Assembly (NCBI GenBank): GCA_002224055.1
Contig: AZLU01000180.1
Coordinates: 20,742 to 84,741, forward strand
Length of the DNA: 64,000 bases
Direction: 5' to 3'
Source: Pezizomycotina sp. ARF18
Lineage: Eukaryota > Ascomycota
Within the stretch, counting starts at the first letter, position 1; the number at the start of each line of letters is the position of its first letter. Position numbers and translations under genes: made by a program. The notes under the pieces are model-generated. The model saw only the letters and a list, made by a program, of their open reading frames with translations, ran no database searches and was not told the origin of the DNA. Below, in pieces: positions 33,760 to 46,380 of this stretch.

Positions 33760-34708
33760 TTCCATTTTCTATGCTGTTGTTATACTGTAGCTTCGATTTG
33801 AGGTTCTCTTCCGTCCAAGTAAGACTGGAAACGGTCGTGTGCGTCCAGTTAAGCCAGGCACACCGTCGGCGCGAGGGATTGCCGCCGCTCAGACTCTAGA
33901 TTTTTAAGTTCAGTCGTGACGGTAATCAAACTATGACAGGAAGACAAGGCATCACGGCTCTCATAATATGGACTTAGCTTTGGGAATCTACACTTGTGTC
34001 ACAGTAAACATACGACCTAAACGTCCTTCTATTTCTCCGTCGGTGAGTAGGAGAGATTTCCCATAGTGCCTCATTTCCTCAACTTTGCCGTAGTACAGTC
34101 ACCAAATCGATGGTATGAGTATTGATGGAAAACGCTTGAATAGATGCCATAGCCAGGCAATGGCAAGAAGGATGAAATGCAATCGGTATTAAAATTAAAT
34201 AACTTGGTAAAAGCTGAGCACGAGAAAGAAGATACAACCAAAGAAACCCCCATAAGTAAAACTTTTACAGATCACTCAGTCTGACTATAGACCAGGATGA
34301 CAGGAGTGAAGAATACAGTAAGAATGAAGATGATGATGGATGGAGCGCTAAAAGGACGACATAAAACGAAATAGAAATGCAAGGGGGCACGGAGGCGGAA
34401 ACAACAAAAACAGAAAGAAAAAGGTACTTGCTCTTCAGAGATGCAAAACACCAGTAAAAAGACTAGGGGAAAATGTGAAAACAAAACACATGCAAGGAGG
34501 TATAAAACATATCATAATACATGGAGGGAAGATCGGCCGTTACTTATTTACATCTATAGTGGTGTAAATTTTTCGAATGATAAGTTCAGCGCCGCCATGC
34601 TTGTTCTGGGGGGAGCGGGTACTGGCGGCGGTGCGGAGGGCGGGAGCTGTAGACTTTGCCTCACGGGGGCGCCCAAACCTCTGAACGGAGGGTCAGATGC
34701 CTGAGAGT
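33760..34708. other. intergenic, no gene seen
   Basis: No supported coding sequence. A purine-rich stretch on the plus strand (34290-34520) is probably the 3' region of the minus-strand rhodopsin-like gene. Confidence 0.4.
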
Positions 34709-36215
34709 CTAGGGAGTCTGAGCTCGTGCCCGGGGAATAAGCCGATGATGCAAGCGATCTGTGTGGTACCTCCAGCTCGCCGTCGGAGTACCTCCTGGAT
34801 GATCTATTAGATGGAATCCTCTCAAAGTTGGCATTCTCGCCGTCGCGCGACTTCTCCGATCGACTGCCTGAAGACTCTGAGTCGGCGGTTCTACAATTAT
34901 GCCTATCCCATTGACCTTATTCATCTCCAACAGTATCGGACCGCCGAGGGAACGGAAGCCACCGAGGTTGGTGCTGGTAATGGTGTCAGAAGGGTACACA
35001 ATGTCCACCGGGTGCTGCGAGGCGTCGGACTTCTTCCTTGGGGTTCCGGGATCGCTCATGATCCATCCGGCTTCGATGTTGATCACATCTCCCTGCCCAC
35101 CGGTCTTCCACCTGACGAGCACGTTGCGAATGCCAGGCGCGCACGCTACCGTGATACCGACAGCGGCCTCGAACTGCTCGCATAGGACAGCATTGGAATT
35201 CGCCTTCCAGGTGAACTCATCGAATCCTCCTAGCCTGAGGAACAAGAACCTGGCGAACCCACAACACCACGCCGTGAAACCAATGAATAACAATAGTATC
35301 AGTTCCGCCCGGCGTTGTTTTACCGTCTTAACAAATATCAGTCGCAGTGGTGCTGCGACAACGAGACCATCAAGTACTACTTGGGAGATCGCAGACGCAA
35401 GGCAGAGCTTCGTCGAGCGACAATGTAGCTCCGCGCGGCGGAATACGTTATAGCGGCGGATGGCGGCATGCATTGAAAGATGAAGGAGGTTGTGAGAACG
35501 ATGGCTAGGATGATGGACAGGAGGGCTATGGCGTTACAGAACACGATACATCTAGAGTTTGTCTGGTGATAGAGGCGACGGAAGAAGAAGAGCAGGGATA
35601 GTCGGATGAGAGTGAGTTGGTAGAGGGCAAGGTATTGTATTGCGTCTAATCAAAAATATATCTCGTTAGTATAATCCCACGGCAAAACATGTTTCATTTA
35701 ATTCTTATAATTACTGACATTGTATCTATGTATAAAAATTAGCATTTTTTCACCTATACTTGGATCGAGATCGGCATGACAATCCACACAGCTACTTACC
35801 TTTAATGATATCTCTATTGACGAGAATTTCAGATCCATCGCATGGTAGCCCCATTGTAGATTCCCCGCTCATAACAGCTCAGGGCGGTGAGGACCCATGT
35901 GAGTACCAGGGCGATAGCAAGGCTATAGTCGTCCAACAACGGCTTCCCGTTATTCAACCTTCGCAGCAGGAGCCTGTCGTAGAACCGTAGGAACACCGCG
36001 ATGGTGGCTACAACTACCGTAACAATGTTCAACGCTATTAGCAATGCCCCCCGATCCGATGGCGTGTATCCTAGATCCTTCGATTCTTGGGTAATCGATA
36101 TTGTCGTAACATTGTCGTGAGGGTGCCACAGGCTAATAAGCCTTAATATATTTGCAAAGTCGTCTGCGGTCTGACCCGTCGAGTAAACGTGTTGTCGGTC
36201 CATATCAAACTGCAA
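34709..36215 (-). pseudogene. fungal-rhodopsin (Pth11-like) membrane protein, two exons, frame-broken
   Basis: Exon 1 starts at an ATG, 36215, and gives LLIALNIVTVVVATIAVFLR, then PLLDDYSLAIALVLTWVLTA (the DD motif of the family), GIYN, and after one missing base WGYHAMDLKFSSIEISLK. A GTAAGTAG donor near 35797 and an acceptor near 35647 (TTTGATTAG, with a CTAAC branch) define an intron of about 150 bp. Exon 2 encodes AIQYLALYQLTLIRLSLLFF, IALLSIILAIVLTTSFIFQC, then after a shift between about 35395 and 35475 SAISQVVLDGLVVAAPLRLI, ELILLLFIGFTAWCCGFARF and ITVACAPGIRNVLVRWK, followed by a 120-residue cytoplasmic tail. The helix order fits the fungal-rhodopsin family. The tail contains PSDTITSTN and Arg/Pro-rich segments. 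The product would sit in the plasma membrane, ligand unknown. Confidence 0.65.
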
Positions 36216-38094
36216 AAGCTATCGACCCTTTGATACCGACCTTCGTGACTCTCATTCCCTCCTCATAACCTGGAGACGGAAAAGGAGAGAAATCGGGAGA
36301 GAAAAATTCACGCAGCGATTAAAGCGGGGAAGGGACGGCCCTTTTTATCCATCTCTTAATATTTCCTTGTGTCGATAGAATCCCGGGATTTTTGACAGTC
36401 CAGACCGGTGGAGACAAGACCTTAATATTAATAATAAGTATTTAATATTCAGGAAATTTACTCACACCAACTCATTCTCCAAGACACTAGAAGGGAAAAA
36501 GAAACGATATGCAACGAGGCCAATAGGCTACGCTTCTAAGTACGAGAGGTAACGGGGAGGGTTTTTCGCTGGCGTTTTTTCTCTTCGTTAAGGGGAACTC
36601 TCCGAGCGCGAGGCGTTATATCGATTTATTCTATTGGAACGAATTTTAATATGCAAGGTTCCAACACGAATCACATCTGTCAACTCCAAAACGAGCAATT
36701 ATCGACCCTTGCTTGTCACATCCTTTCCACCCGGTAGACGATAGCTCGCCAATTGGAATCTTCCGATACCCACCGGTCCCAAAGCCAGGTGATGCCAAGG
36801 CGGGGAACAGGAAGAGTAGGTTATTTGGGCCCAGAACCAAGCCGTTGCAGGAAAGGATGGCGGCCATACGGCGCCTCACAGCCGAAGAGCGGTTTTAATA
36901 GCGTCGTCTATTATACACATTACGAGATTACAAGCATGCACGATCCTCGAACTAGCCAAACTAGAACTAAACCAAATCAAAATCCCAGGGTCCCGGGCCA
37001 GCCCGGAGGCCGGGAGATGAGAAAACCCTGGAAGTGATATCTATCCGCCTGTCCTAGGATCCTCGTGGAAGACTCCACTCTCGATGTTTTGGTTATATTG
37101 TGTCGGATACGTCGGGAAACATAAAAAATATCAATCTGGCTAGTTATTTCTAAGCTCTAGACTAATATCTTCTCTTATAAATCCAATGGGATTCTCAGGG
37201 ATATTATGATCCACTCACTAACAATGCTTTCCAGTGATGAAATAGCAAGAGCGGGCGTGTATAACACAAATTATTCTCTATTCCAACTGGAGACATTAAC
37301 AACACTCGATGAAGCGAAATGAAGGCTAACATTTCTGGACCCCCTTTTTTTGGTCTAGAATTTTATTGCTGGAATAAGTTCACGATATAGTTCCGTAGAG
37401 GAGCTCGAGGCTTATAGCTTAGATATCTTAGTTCATAAGGTTTTGGCACACGTGGCTCCGCCTGATCCAATCGACGCCTTGTCCGGTCATCACGGGACGC
37501 AGGATTGAAAATGAAGCGCCTAGACTCGCAACGCGATAGGGATAAGACTACCCTTTGCTTAGGAAATACCGAATTATTGGTTCCAGTCTTTTTTAGCCCA
37601 GCCCTCACGCTGACCAACAACACACCAGGACACGAAATAGAGGAATCAACGTCAGCTCAATCGTATGACACCAAGCAAAGGCTAATCCAAGAATCTTCTC
37701 AAATTCTACCTAGCGAGTTTAATGAATATCGCGAAGAATTACGACGCCTTAATGGCATCTGGAGGCCAATTTTCTTCAAGCTAATCTCCCTATAAAAGTC
37801 AGTTGGTTCCACCCAATTTCAAGTTTTAGCGTCCAAATCTCGGTCATGATTTGCTTATCAATTGTTGCGATCTTCCACGGAGATCGTCTAGGCTCGCTAA
37901 TAATTGCGAATGGACACTATTTAATTCTAGATAAAGCCAAGCTGAAAAAATCAAAGCTCTGTTGCTTGCTTACTATTCGATAATGCTACAAATTTAATCT
38001 ACACCAATGCACAGCGTTGGGATCTCCTGCTTTACAACTAGTGCGACCTATGATCTTGAATAATAGCAAACCTTGAGTGCTCCGTGGTCTATTA
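36216..38094. other. intergenic, no convincing gene
   Basis: This includes the promoter of the gene ending at 34709. A TATA-like GATAAAAA lies near 36345 on the minus strand. The frame at 37505-37795 has mildly protein-like composition but no family signal, so I do not call it. Confidence 0.4.
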
Positions 38095-40018
38095 TTACAG
38101 CAGACTAGCGCTCCGCCTCCGTCCAGTCTCGTGCTCATCATCTTCGTACCGGCCTGGCCTCGGCGGCGGTGATTCGCGTCTTTCCCCTTCCATGACGCCA
38201 GCAATATTCTCCCTTTCAAAATGTAGATGGGAATCCCTGCTCGGTCCTATAGAACTTATAGGGCTAAGTGGTAGGATGTCTGGTATCAGAAACTCCGGTA
38301 AGTTTGCAGAGTGCTCTATAACAATGCTCGTTATCCTTCGTTGTCTCGAAGGCGTCGGCGGCTGCTTCCGGTCGTCGTTGAGGTTCGTGTTTATACTCCT
38401 TAGCTGAGCCGGGGATCAATGTGCGCATCGGAGCGAAGATTCATGTTGCCTAACCTTTGCGCAGCAGCGCTACACACGTTATATGTAAATACTCGGTCTA
38501 TGGAATGTTCGGTCTGGTTGTATTCGTAGTTGAAATTTTTTTTCCGGGGGTGGTATTTTCAGCAATATGCTTTATTTCTTCTTCTCTAAGTCTCAGCAGT
38601 TGAAATAGAAAAAGGAAATTAAGGATATTGAGAAACTTTGAGGGCAAAACTCACCACGTGTGCCAACGAGCGTGTCAGTCCTCGTCGTGAACGCGTTTGA
38701 ATTAGGATATCTCGAACCCTTTTCTTGGACCGCTGTTGTTCCGCCCACGGTTCCATTGGATTTCGAACCGATCGAAGATAACCTTCCGAATAGCGTCGGG
38801 AAGAAATGCTGGACCAGCGGCTTTATCGCAGGCGTCGAGGCGGCCATGATACCTAGATTTGTTTCCACGTTCGTCCAGATCATCAGGCTGAAGCCAGTCC
38901 ACGTCGGGTCGCGGCTGAACGCGTTGTCCTTGAGAGTGTTCAAACGGATTATTGAGCCTATACACGCACTTCGGAGGGTAGAAAGTCAGCATACTAAACT
39001 ATTGAAGCGGGCTTTGCAAGCACAGTATGAGAAGGAAAGAACATACACCAGCCCCATCGAGAACACCGAAATAACCAAGAGCTTCTGTGAAGTTTTCACT
39101 CGTAAACCCCAAAGCATTTTCACCGGCAGACCGAAGATCCAGAAATCCGTCGCAATGTTGACTCCCGCAAGCGCGTAGCTCAAGGCCAGCCTATCCACGC
39201 AGACCTCGCGAATTTTTCCAGCCTTGATCCGAGGAACATCCCAGTTGGCGTAGATCGGCCAGCATTGGAAGACACAAGCGGCCGTGATCGAGACCGTCAT
39301 GAGCGCAACGAAAGCGATTGAGCAATGGACGAGCATTCGGAACGTCGGTGAGGCGGAGAGGCGGAGATAAAAAGTTAAAATCGATAGCTTTACGGAGCAA
39401 AGCAGGACTACGTATATGATCTGCGTGCCGTAGATCAGGTGTAGAAGGTGTTCGACGTTCTGGCGTGAAACGTCCCATATGTGCTTTCCTTCTCCATATC
39501 TTGTCGCTAATATGAACGAGTTACCTTGTCAGTTCACACAAGCAATTTCGAAAATTTGACGTTTGATCAAGGAAAGGTATAGTGCTTACTCTCACAAATT
39601 AGTATTGTCACCGCCGTTTGTGTGACCTTGAAGAAGGAAATGTTAGCAAGCGATGAAGTAGGAGAGTAGTAACGGACGGGGCGAAAACACGTACTATCGC
39701 GATTGTTATCCAGAAATCATCCCATCCGAGAAAGTGAACGACCTTCCATCGACACACCAAGCGCATGACGACAACAGTCAAACTCATGACGTACAAGCAA
39801 TGAGGACTACTAAGATTCCTAGTGCCCTCGTCGGTATTGGCTCCCACTGCGAAGACGATTATTGTTAGCAAAGATAACCCGCAGTATAACTTAAGAACAT
39901 CAATATGATTTCTGTGCAACGTTCATGATATTGATCGCTGGGGTTACTGTCTTACCGCTTTCTTTGGTGGAGGATAGAACTTTTCATCCAAAGCCTCGGG
40001 ATGCATGTAAACCATCAT
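38095..40018 (-). CDS. fungal-rhodopsin (Pth11-like) seven-helix protein, six exons, near intact
   Basis: The exons are 40018-39956, 39846-39695, 39626-39590, 39506-39047, 38968-38655 and 38403-38095. The start gives MMVYMHPEALDEKFYPPPKK. Helices follow in family order: ALGILVVLIACTS; LTVVVMRLVCRWK with GWDDFWI; VTQTAVTILICE; GEGKHIWDV; IIYVVLLCSVKLSILTFYLR (helix 3 with its Lys); MTVSITAACVFQCWPIYANW; CVD; ALAGVNIATDFWIFGLPVKM; KLLVISVFSMGLVACIGSII; then DPTWTGFSLMIWTNVE and MAASTPAIKPLVQHFFPTLF. The tail has RQRRITSIVIEHSANLPEF and Pro/Arg/Glu-rich sequence. In exon 2 one shift (near 39795) and in exon 6 one missing base (in TATAAAC near 38390) are needed; all else joins cleanly across canonical sites. 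Expected location is the plasma membrane. Family members are thought to sense environmental cues; no ligand can be inferred. Confidence 0.8.
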
Positions 40019-42115
40019 AACGTGTCGCTTAGCTACCGTTCGGCACCAAAGTTTCCGCTTCTGTAAATGTAAACAGAGATTCCTAGAAAATAATACGGTC
40101 GTGGTCGCACCACGGGAAATGCTTGAAACGTCAAGGAGGATATTTTGCACAACTCGTATGATTTTTCTTGACCTTGTAAGAAACCGACGGTGTTAATAAA
40201 GGAACCCAAAAAGCTTAATATATCCTAGAGACATTGCGTCTGAAAAAAAAAAAAAAGAAAAAAAAAAAAAAAGAAAAAAAAAAGAAAGAGCTCGGACCCA
40301 GGGCATCTGTAAAGGAGGAATAAAGCCATATTTGAGCCAGGACCAGAAACTTGTTTTCTTATAGATCTCTATCGTCTCGATCCTTTCTTCCGTGGGCAAT
40401 AGCTACTTTGGCGAGACTTGGAATTTCACAGAATTTGTCCGCATGCGGCCATTCTCATATTTAATTCGAGTCTGCTTTTGTTTTAGGCTGTTTATCGTCC
40501 TAAAATGCTAAGACAGTCGGAGTGCAACTCCGGCTAACCAAATAGCAAGTGCTAGTGGATCAGCGGGTATTTAAGATCTTACATTTGACCTGTCAACCAG
40601 CACCGTATAGTCGAAGGCCCGGTGCTATACGTAGGGATAGAATAACAGTAACTCCAGCTATAGTCCTTCGGAATTCAGGGACTTCCTTCGCTTTGCCTCG
40701 GGCACGCTTGTCACAGGCTCTCGCTAAGGAATGTGGCTTGCTCAGGCTCAGGCCGTCTTGAGAAACCCGGATGCACCGCCTTCTTCGGGTATAAATGCTC
40801 AAAACTGCCCACGATTCCACGAACGATAATCGGGGAAGTAGGGAGTATCAAGCTCTTGCGCCATGCTCTAAATATTATGCCAGATCGTTATTCCTACGCT
40901 GGGTAATAACGATATAACCGTCGTGTTCCGTCGGAGGTTACTGATTTCTTGTCACTCTTGATGCTCAGCATGGCGCTGCAATGATCAATTGTGACTTTTT
41001 GACTTCTTCCACGTTTTCAATATCGCTAGTGCATGATGGATGGATAAAAACGCAGTAAGGTTTTTCAAAGCCTCGACCCAACAACAAGGTTGGCTTTGTT
41101 TCACCCCATGGAGGCTTGAAACCAACCAAAGTGGCCGATTACAGCGAACCAAAGCTGTTAGGCTTGGAATAGGGCTTAAGGCATATGTATCTAAATAGTA
41201 AATAGATCTAAATTTACTGGTAGATCTCGATTGAATCCATGGGCTCTAGGATACTACTCCGTCAGTACCCCTCAGACGCATCCTAAGCATGATCCGTACA
41301 AATACAGGACAAAATTCAGAGCAATTTCTTCCGTGTAAACTGCTGACCAGAATGCCTCCAGCTTAATAAGATCGAAGAAATCTTTCTTATTTTCTGTTAG
41401 TTAAACCTGAAGTATAGAACTATAAAGATGGAACAAAAACAAGGTTCGTATTTTTCCCGACTGGTGGCGAAAAAAAAAACGAGATTAATCGAAGGAGGTA
41501 CAAATCACAAAGGCTCGAGGTGGGTATTTTCACGATCGATGGACGCGAACGCGAACGAGTACACTAGAACACGAAGACGGGGGCGTCTCTTAACGACACC
41601 TAAACATAGGTGGAAGCTTAGCCTGGACTATCTAATTATTTCAGAATGCAGGGACAACACTCTCATATCAATTCCTCTTCCGCGCCGCCCCGATTATTCT
41701 TGTTATGAATCTAGCCAAGCAGCAGCTCGAGGAACTCAAACGGAAAATTAGAGTATATAGCGGTAAATGTTAGCAGTTGTCAGGACGATTTGCACACTAT
41801 AATTTCCAAGCCAGACGGCGGCTACACGTGCGTGAAACGCTTTGCCGATGAACATATTAAACGATAAATTTTCTTTATTGTATTTGTATCATGATTAAGT
41901 TATAAGCAACCAATGCAAACATGCTCGCTTCTTAAGGATTTGGTATCGTCATGCAGGACGAATTAAAGGAATCCGTGGTTCAAGATTACACGAGGTTCAT
42001 GAAGGATAGCCTGTTAGCCCCCTTAAAGTCTCTAGTGCGACAGTCCGCCCCCCTTTTCTTTCTTTTTTTTTTTCTCCTCAATGCCCAAAGCCTCGCTTGC
42101 GGATATTCTTTACAA
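40019..42115. other. noncoding stretch, no gene seen
   Basis: There is an interrupted poly-A tract at 40242-40286. The frame at 41428-41751 is highly charged and unrecognised, with no splice or promoter support. I see nothing else. Confidence 0.45.
40242..40286. repeat. interrupted poly-A tract
   Basis: This is about 45 bases of A interrupted by single G residues, a simple low-complexity tract. Confidence 0.85.
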
Positions 42116-42825
42116 TTATTCTTTTGTCGTCCCAATTGCCGAGTAGTCAAAGATGCTCTATTGCGCAGAAAACGAAAGTCAGTTCGGAAGCTTGAAGTAA
42201 ACTAGACTTCTTGGAGCCTAGGATACTTACGTTACTCAATGCGTCTAGCTCCTCTGGTTGACAACCAACCTGGCGCCACGGAAGGTCCTCCATTGATCCC
42301 GTGAAAGTTGGCGAGGTGTGTCTCGATATCCTCAAGACAGCCATAGTGCGCCATGTCGCCCTTCCTCTCGCAGCGTGAACAGGCGTATGGGAAAGGTGAG
42401 CAATACCAACGTGTCTATATTAGAATCAATACTAGCTTAGCCTTTGCAGTTTAAAATATATTTATTCTATCACGAAACTCGCTAAAACAAAAGGAGGAGG
42501 CTTCACCTCTTGAACTCAGCCTCGTTTTCAAAAACGCGACTGCACCCGGAGCGGGGCAATTGTATTGTCCCGGATACGCATAAAGCGTTGCGTCTTCGAA
42601 CGGGCCAGGAGGTAGCTGCCAATTTGTCGGGCGACGCTTTTGCGTTATTGTTCTTTGGCTTTTTCGGTTGGATTGGGTCTGATATGGCCAGGTCTTGGTT
42701 AAAATCTTCGTCATGGCGTCTACGTACCGGCTAACTTCGTAATTGTCTATTTCTAAGCCATGATCCTCGGGCCTGATCTGCTGAGATAATGTCCTGAGAA
42801 GATTGAAGTCTGGAGATGCTGCCAT
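42116..42825 (-). pseudogene. C2H2 zinc-finger protein, copy A, spliced and frame-broken
   Basis: The minus-strand ATG at 42825 (MAASPDFNLLRTLSQQIRPE) leads to RRPTNWQLPPGPFEDATLYA and YNCPAPG, the start of a C2H2 finger. One shift gives CSRVFENEAEFKR, then a GTGAAG donor and TTTTAG acceptor interrupt the finger just before its His pair. The following exon carries FPYACSRCERKGDMAHYGCL and ETHLANFH, a second finger with C-x2-C and H-x3-H. After another shift, QVGCQPEELDALSN meets a GTAAGTATCC donor, and past a CAATAG acceptor SIFDYSAIGTTKE ends at a TAA, 42116. The WxLPxGPFxDA motif and finger pair recur in the gene at 43791-44740. Such fingers bind DNA or protein; target unknown. A CATATATATG promoter-like motif lies near 42950. 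Confidence 0.55.
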
Positions 42826-43790
42826 GTTGTCGATGCCTATAACCTCGCAGTTAGCTGCTCGTAAGCGGATTTAGAAGAGTTTCAAGGAGACTAATTAAGA
42901 CGCGGTGAACAAGTGATGGGCAACCTTAAATTCAATGGATTCGTCTGCATATATATGGAGTGGTGGATTTCCTGTTCTGAATTGATCATTGGGCAGCCTG
43001 AATTGCCCAGTGTCTAGTAGAGCGGCGTCGGTTTGTTGGATCGGAGTTAATCATTCTCGTTCTCCTTCAGCCTTCTCAGGCCTTCTCTTTATGGCTCTTT
43101 TTGGCGAGAAATATCGGTTGCTACGTCCATCTTCGAGACTCTCTGCATATACAACTATTGTTTGTTCATTTCAAGCCTTTCGCGCTATAATGACCGGTTT
43201 CCAAACCTGTATCTATAAAGCGTAGAATATTAATATTATTATTCGTTATTCCTTCGGCACGCCAAGCGGCGGATAATTAGTGTAATTTCCCCCATTATTC
43301 ATTGGAACGATATTATCATCAACTCAAGCCTGCTCAATACAAATATAGTGAAAAATTAATAGACGGCGGAAGAGGCTTGCCACTCATGAATTCTTCTCTG
43401 TCACGCAGCACTTGCTGTGGCTTGATCTTTATGTTCATTCATCTCACGACTAACGGTATCAGTCTATCTAGGCTGCTTCTAGTAATGTGCAATTTCAGTG
43501 CGCTCATTTTTGTGTTACTTCGGTCCAGAAAGTATACTATACTATGGAGCTTGCAGTCGAAAATCCAAATTCATGAAATTTCGAAATTTGCGGCCAATAC
43601 GAAATATATATCTCGCTTCATCAATAAACTGCTCGAGATTATTCCCTATTCCCTATTCACCGAAAATTTCCTAAGAGGACGTTACGTTAGTAATAAACAT
43701 ATAGAATCTATACACTGCAGTAACAGAAGGAGTTCGGAAACTTTACGCTAGACTTAGCTTCTAGTTCCGCTTTCGCTACGATATAATAAT
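42826..43790. other. spacer between C2H2 paralogs
   Basis: The plus-strand frames at 42989-43225 and 43302-43751 have random composition. I see no gene. The left end holds the promoter of copy A. Confidence 0.4.
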
Positions 43791-44740
43791 CTACGCCCCC
43801 AAGAGGATAACGTACGCCATGAGTGGTTTCATGTGTTCCTCAACAACTTCTCTTCGGCCAAAGCGAACATTACGCCTTGCTCCATCTCGGTCATTCTCCA
43901 ATTTGCAGATGATACACGCAAATGGGGAAAGATGAGCACTACCAACGTGCCTATTTGAAGATTCTCACGAAATTAGCAAGAAGTTCGCTGGACCCCGAAG
44001 GTTCACGAAACGAATAGAGTACTATAAATTGGAAATGGAATGTTTCATTATACCTCTTGTATTCTGCACTCCTAAGATATTTTTTCCCGCATTCTCGCAC
44101 CGGGCAATCGTATTCACCGGTGCTAGAGTTACGAGCCGCGTCCCTGAAGGGGCCAGCGGGAAGTTCCCATCCAAACCCATCAGTCGCCATCCAGTCATAA
44201 AATGTATGAGGTTGCGTCGCAGGCGCGATAGTTGGAACCTCGGAACTGCTTTTTGAACTTCGCGGTGGGGCCGGTGTAAGCTTGCTCAAAGCATATACTG
44301 ACCCAACGGCGGCTGCACCGAGGCCAAGGAGATTACCGCCTAAGCTTGGTACGTCGGTAATACCAGAAGAGTGTTCGTGAGGTTTCGGCCATAGAGAGGA
44401 ACAGGAATCCGCAGCAGAACGAGGTATGGGTCCGTGGTGATCGATGGGGATGGTGATCGGTATGCGTTGGCTCCTTTCGGAGCCGGCTGCAGTACGGATA
44501 TCCACCGAGGCTTCGGCTCGATGTCGACGAGAAATAGATGTTGAGGTCGATGGCTCCGAACATAGTACCGGACATCGTCGCTTTGTAGCTGATCCTGATT
44601 GTTACAATTAGTATAGGTATTTAACTGCATAGGAGCTTGTCTTACGATCTTCGACCGAGGTGGTCGGGGGCCTTCAGCGGTGGGTGGGGACATTCGGTTA
44701 GTGGGAAACTTGTTTGAGTTCCAATATCTGCTGTGCAAAG
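43791..44740 (-). pseudogene. C2H2 zinc-finger protein, copy B, frame-broken
   Basis: The minus-strand order is DDVRYYVRSHRPQHLFLVDI with EPKPRWISVLQPA (about 44580-44490), a Pro/Ser-rich linker, FYDWMATDGFGWELPAGPFR (near 44200, matching NWQLPPGPFEDA of copy A), then GEYDCPVRECGKKYLRSAEY with KRYNETFH, a C2H2 finger with C-x4-C. After a stop and shift, PFACIICKLENDRDGARR and REVVEEHMKPLMA form a second, degenerate finger, ending at a TAG, 43791. The layout equals copy A, so the two are tandem paralogs about 1.5 kb apart. A GTAAGACAAG donor near 44645 suggests an upstream exon, and the N-terminal helical region at 44854-45813 may belong to the same gene. Likely nuclear. Confidence 0.5.
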
Positions 44741-44853
44741 AATTCTCCTTCCCAGTGTCCTCTTTCGGAACTGGAAACCTATACGGACCAAATTAAGCCA
44801 CAAACACCGTCACATATTTCAATATTCATACACTAGGGCGGTGTATGAAAATT

Positions 44854-45813
44854 CTAAAGTATCTCAACACCAGATTTCTTGAGTTGGCAACGTACTAGTT
44901 GAACATGGTGTCCGTCATATGCGGAAGCGGCTTCGGAAGCTTTCGCCATTGCTTCTTTCACCGCCGGAAGTATGGAGTATAAATCCTCAATATCTTCTCC
45001 CAGTGCTATGAGGACATCATTTGGCGAATTCGAGGCATTCAATAGCGCTCCTGGAATGTTACACATGAGTAGATTGAGGACAATAATTAACCTTACGAGT
45101 CTTTGGCTGTGGAGGAGATGCGGAGGAGACGAAGTTACCTAATTCAATTTCATCTTCCGATTCACTAGATTCATTCTCGGGGTCACTTTTAGGAAGATTG
45201 GGATTGTCAACTGTTTCTTGACCAAAGGCCTGGTCTTGGGGAAGAAGCCATCCCAATGTATCTTTCAATTCTTTGATTGCAAGTCTTAAATGCCTTTTAG
45301 AATCTGTGAGCTTCTTCTGGTAAAGGCTCGGCTTGATTTCCGTGTACGTGAGGCTGGATTTTGCAGCATATCTGAGGATGCTAACTTGGCCAGTGTGCTG
45401 CCCATACTTGGAAGCAGTCCCGAGAAGCTCTACCACAGCTTGCGTAGCTTCATTGTGCCAGTTGACAAGCAAAGTATCTAAAAGGGGTAAATCTGTTCCA
45501 CTCCTTATTGTGGAGGAGTTACACGAGAATCAATGTAAATTTCTGCCTTCCAGAGCCGTAGAAGCTGAAGCTGACCCCGCAAAGCTGTTATATTTGCTCT
45601 ATTTTCGTCATGGACGCTGTCTTGTGCTAATTCACATAACCATAGAAAGAGTTATTAGGATACGGTCACTAAGGAAACATTAGAATTTATGAAGTTGGGC
45701 GGATTTGTTTCTTACCATACTCGCCATCCTGTCCCTCCAACATAATGCGAGCGAGAGCGTTCATGAAGTCTAAGCATGCCTCATAGACCGCAGTAAGAGG
45801 TCGGGATCGCCAT
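44854..45813 (-). pseudogene. helical N-terminal domain of a fungal zinc-finger or STAND-like protein, broken
   Basis: From the ATG at 45813, after a shift, LTAVYEACLDFMNALARIML and EGQDGEY end at a GTAAGAAAC donor. After a CTAATG...TTAG intron the chain resumes with DSVHDENRANITALRGQLQL, then LVNWHNEATQAVVELLGTAS, an acid-rich linker (DPENESSESEDEIELGNF), then SNSPNDVLIALGEDIEDLYS and a helix ending GVEIL at 44854. The pattern of an A/VYxxCLxxFNxL helix, a DExxR segment and a VxELL helix recalls the N-terminal region that precedes C2H2 fingers in many uncharacterised ascomycete proteins. I infer that this is the upstream part of copy B at 43791-44740. No catalytic motif is visible. Confidence 0.4.
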
Positions 45814-46380
45814 TTTTATTTCGCTGTAACAATTGATACCTTCTGATCGTGCTTTTAGTGTCTCGATTTGTATCTAGTTTATCGCAAGATGGATAATGAC
45901 TCTACTCTTTCGTTAATGTGAATAAATTCGCTTCAAAGAGTTCCAGGCACTTCTTTGAGGATCCATGAGCTGGCAGGAAGCTGAAAGCAAGAAAAAAGCG
46001 GAAGAGGCTGCACTTTGATCATGAAATGGGGTTCATAAGCTCAGAGACCGACCCTAGATATAAATCACACCGCAATCTTGACCACTGAAAGGATTTTCGC
46101 GTCCCACAGCCTCACCATCATCAATACATTTAGGTGCAGCCGGCCTCGTCACTGGCAAGTGCGGGGTAAGACTTTAATCCTATAAGCCTCGTCCGCATGT
46201 CGTACGTTCCACCGAACCGGAGGCGTACAATACTTGCCATCGCATTTGATACTTGGACACGACCTAAAAAGACGGTAGCTACGCTGCGTTCCTCCATTAT
46301 TGACTTTATCATCTACGGTAGATTTTTGACACTTCAACTATACGACTGCTAATCAGAATGCTAGACACTGCTATCGGGTA
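45814..46380. other. intergenic, divergent promoter region
   Basis: This separates the minus-strand helical-domain gene from the plus-strand coiled-coil gene. No open frame is convincing. Confidence 0.45.
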
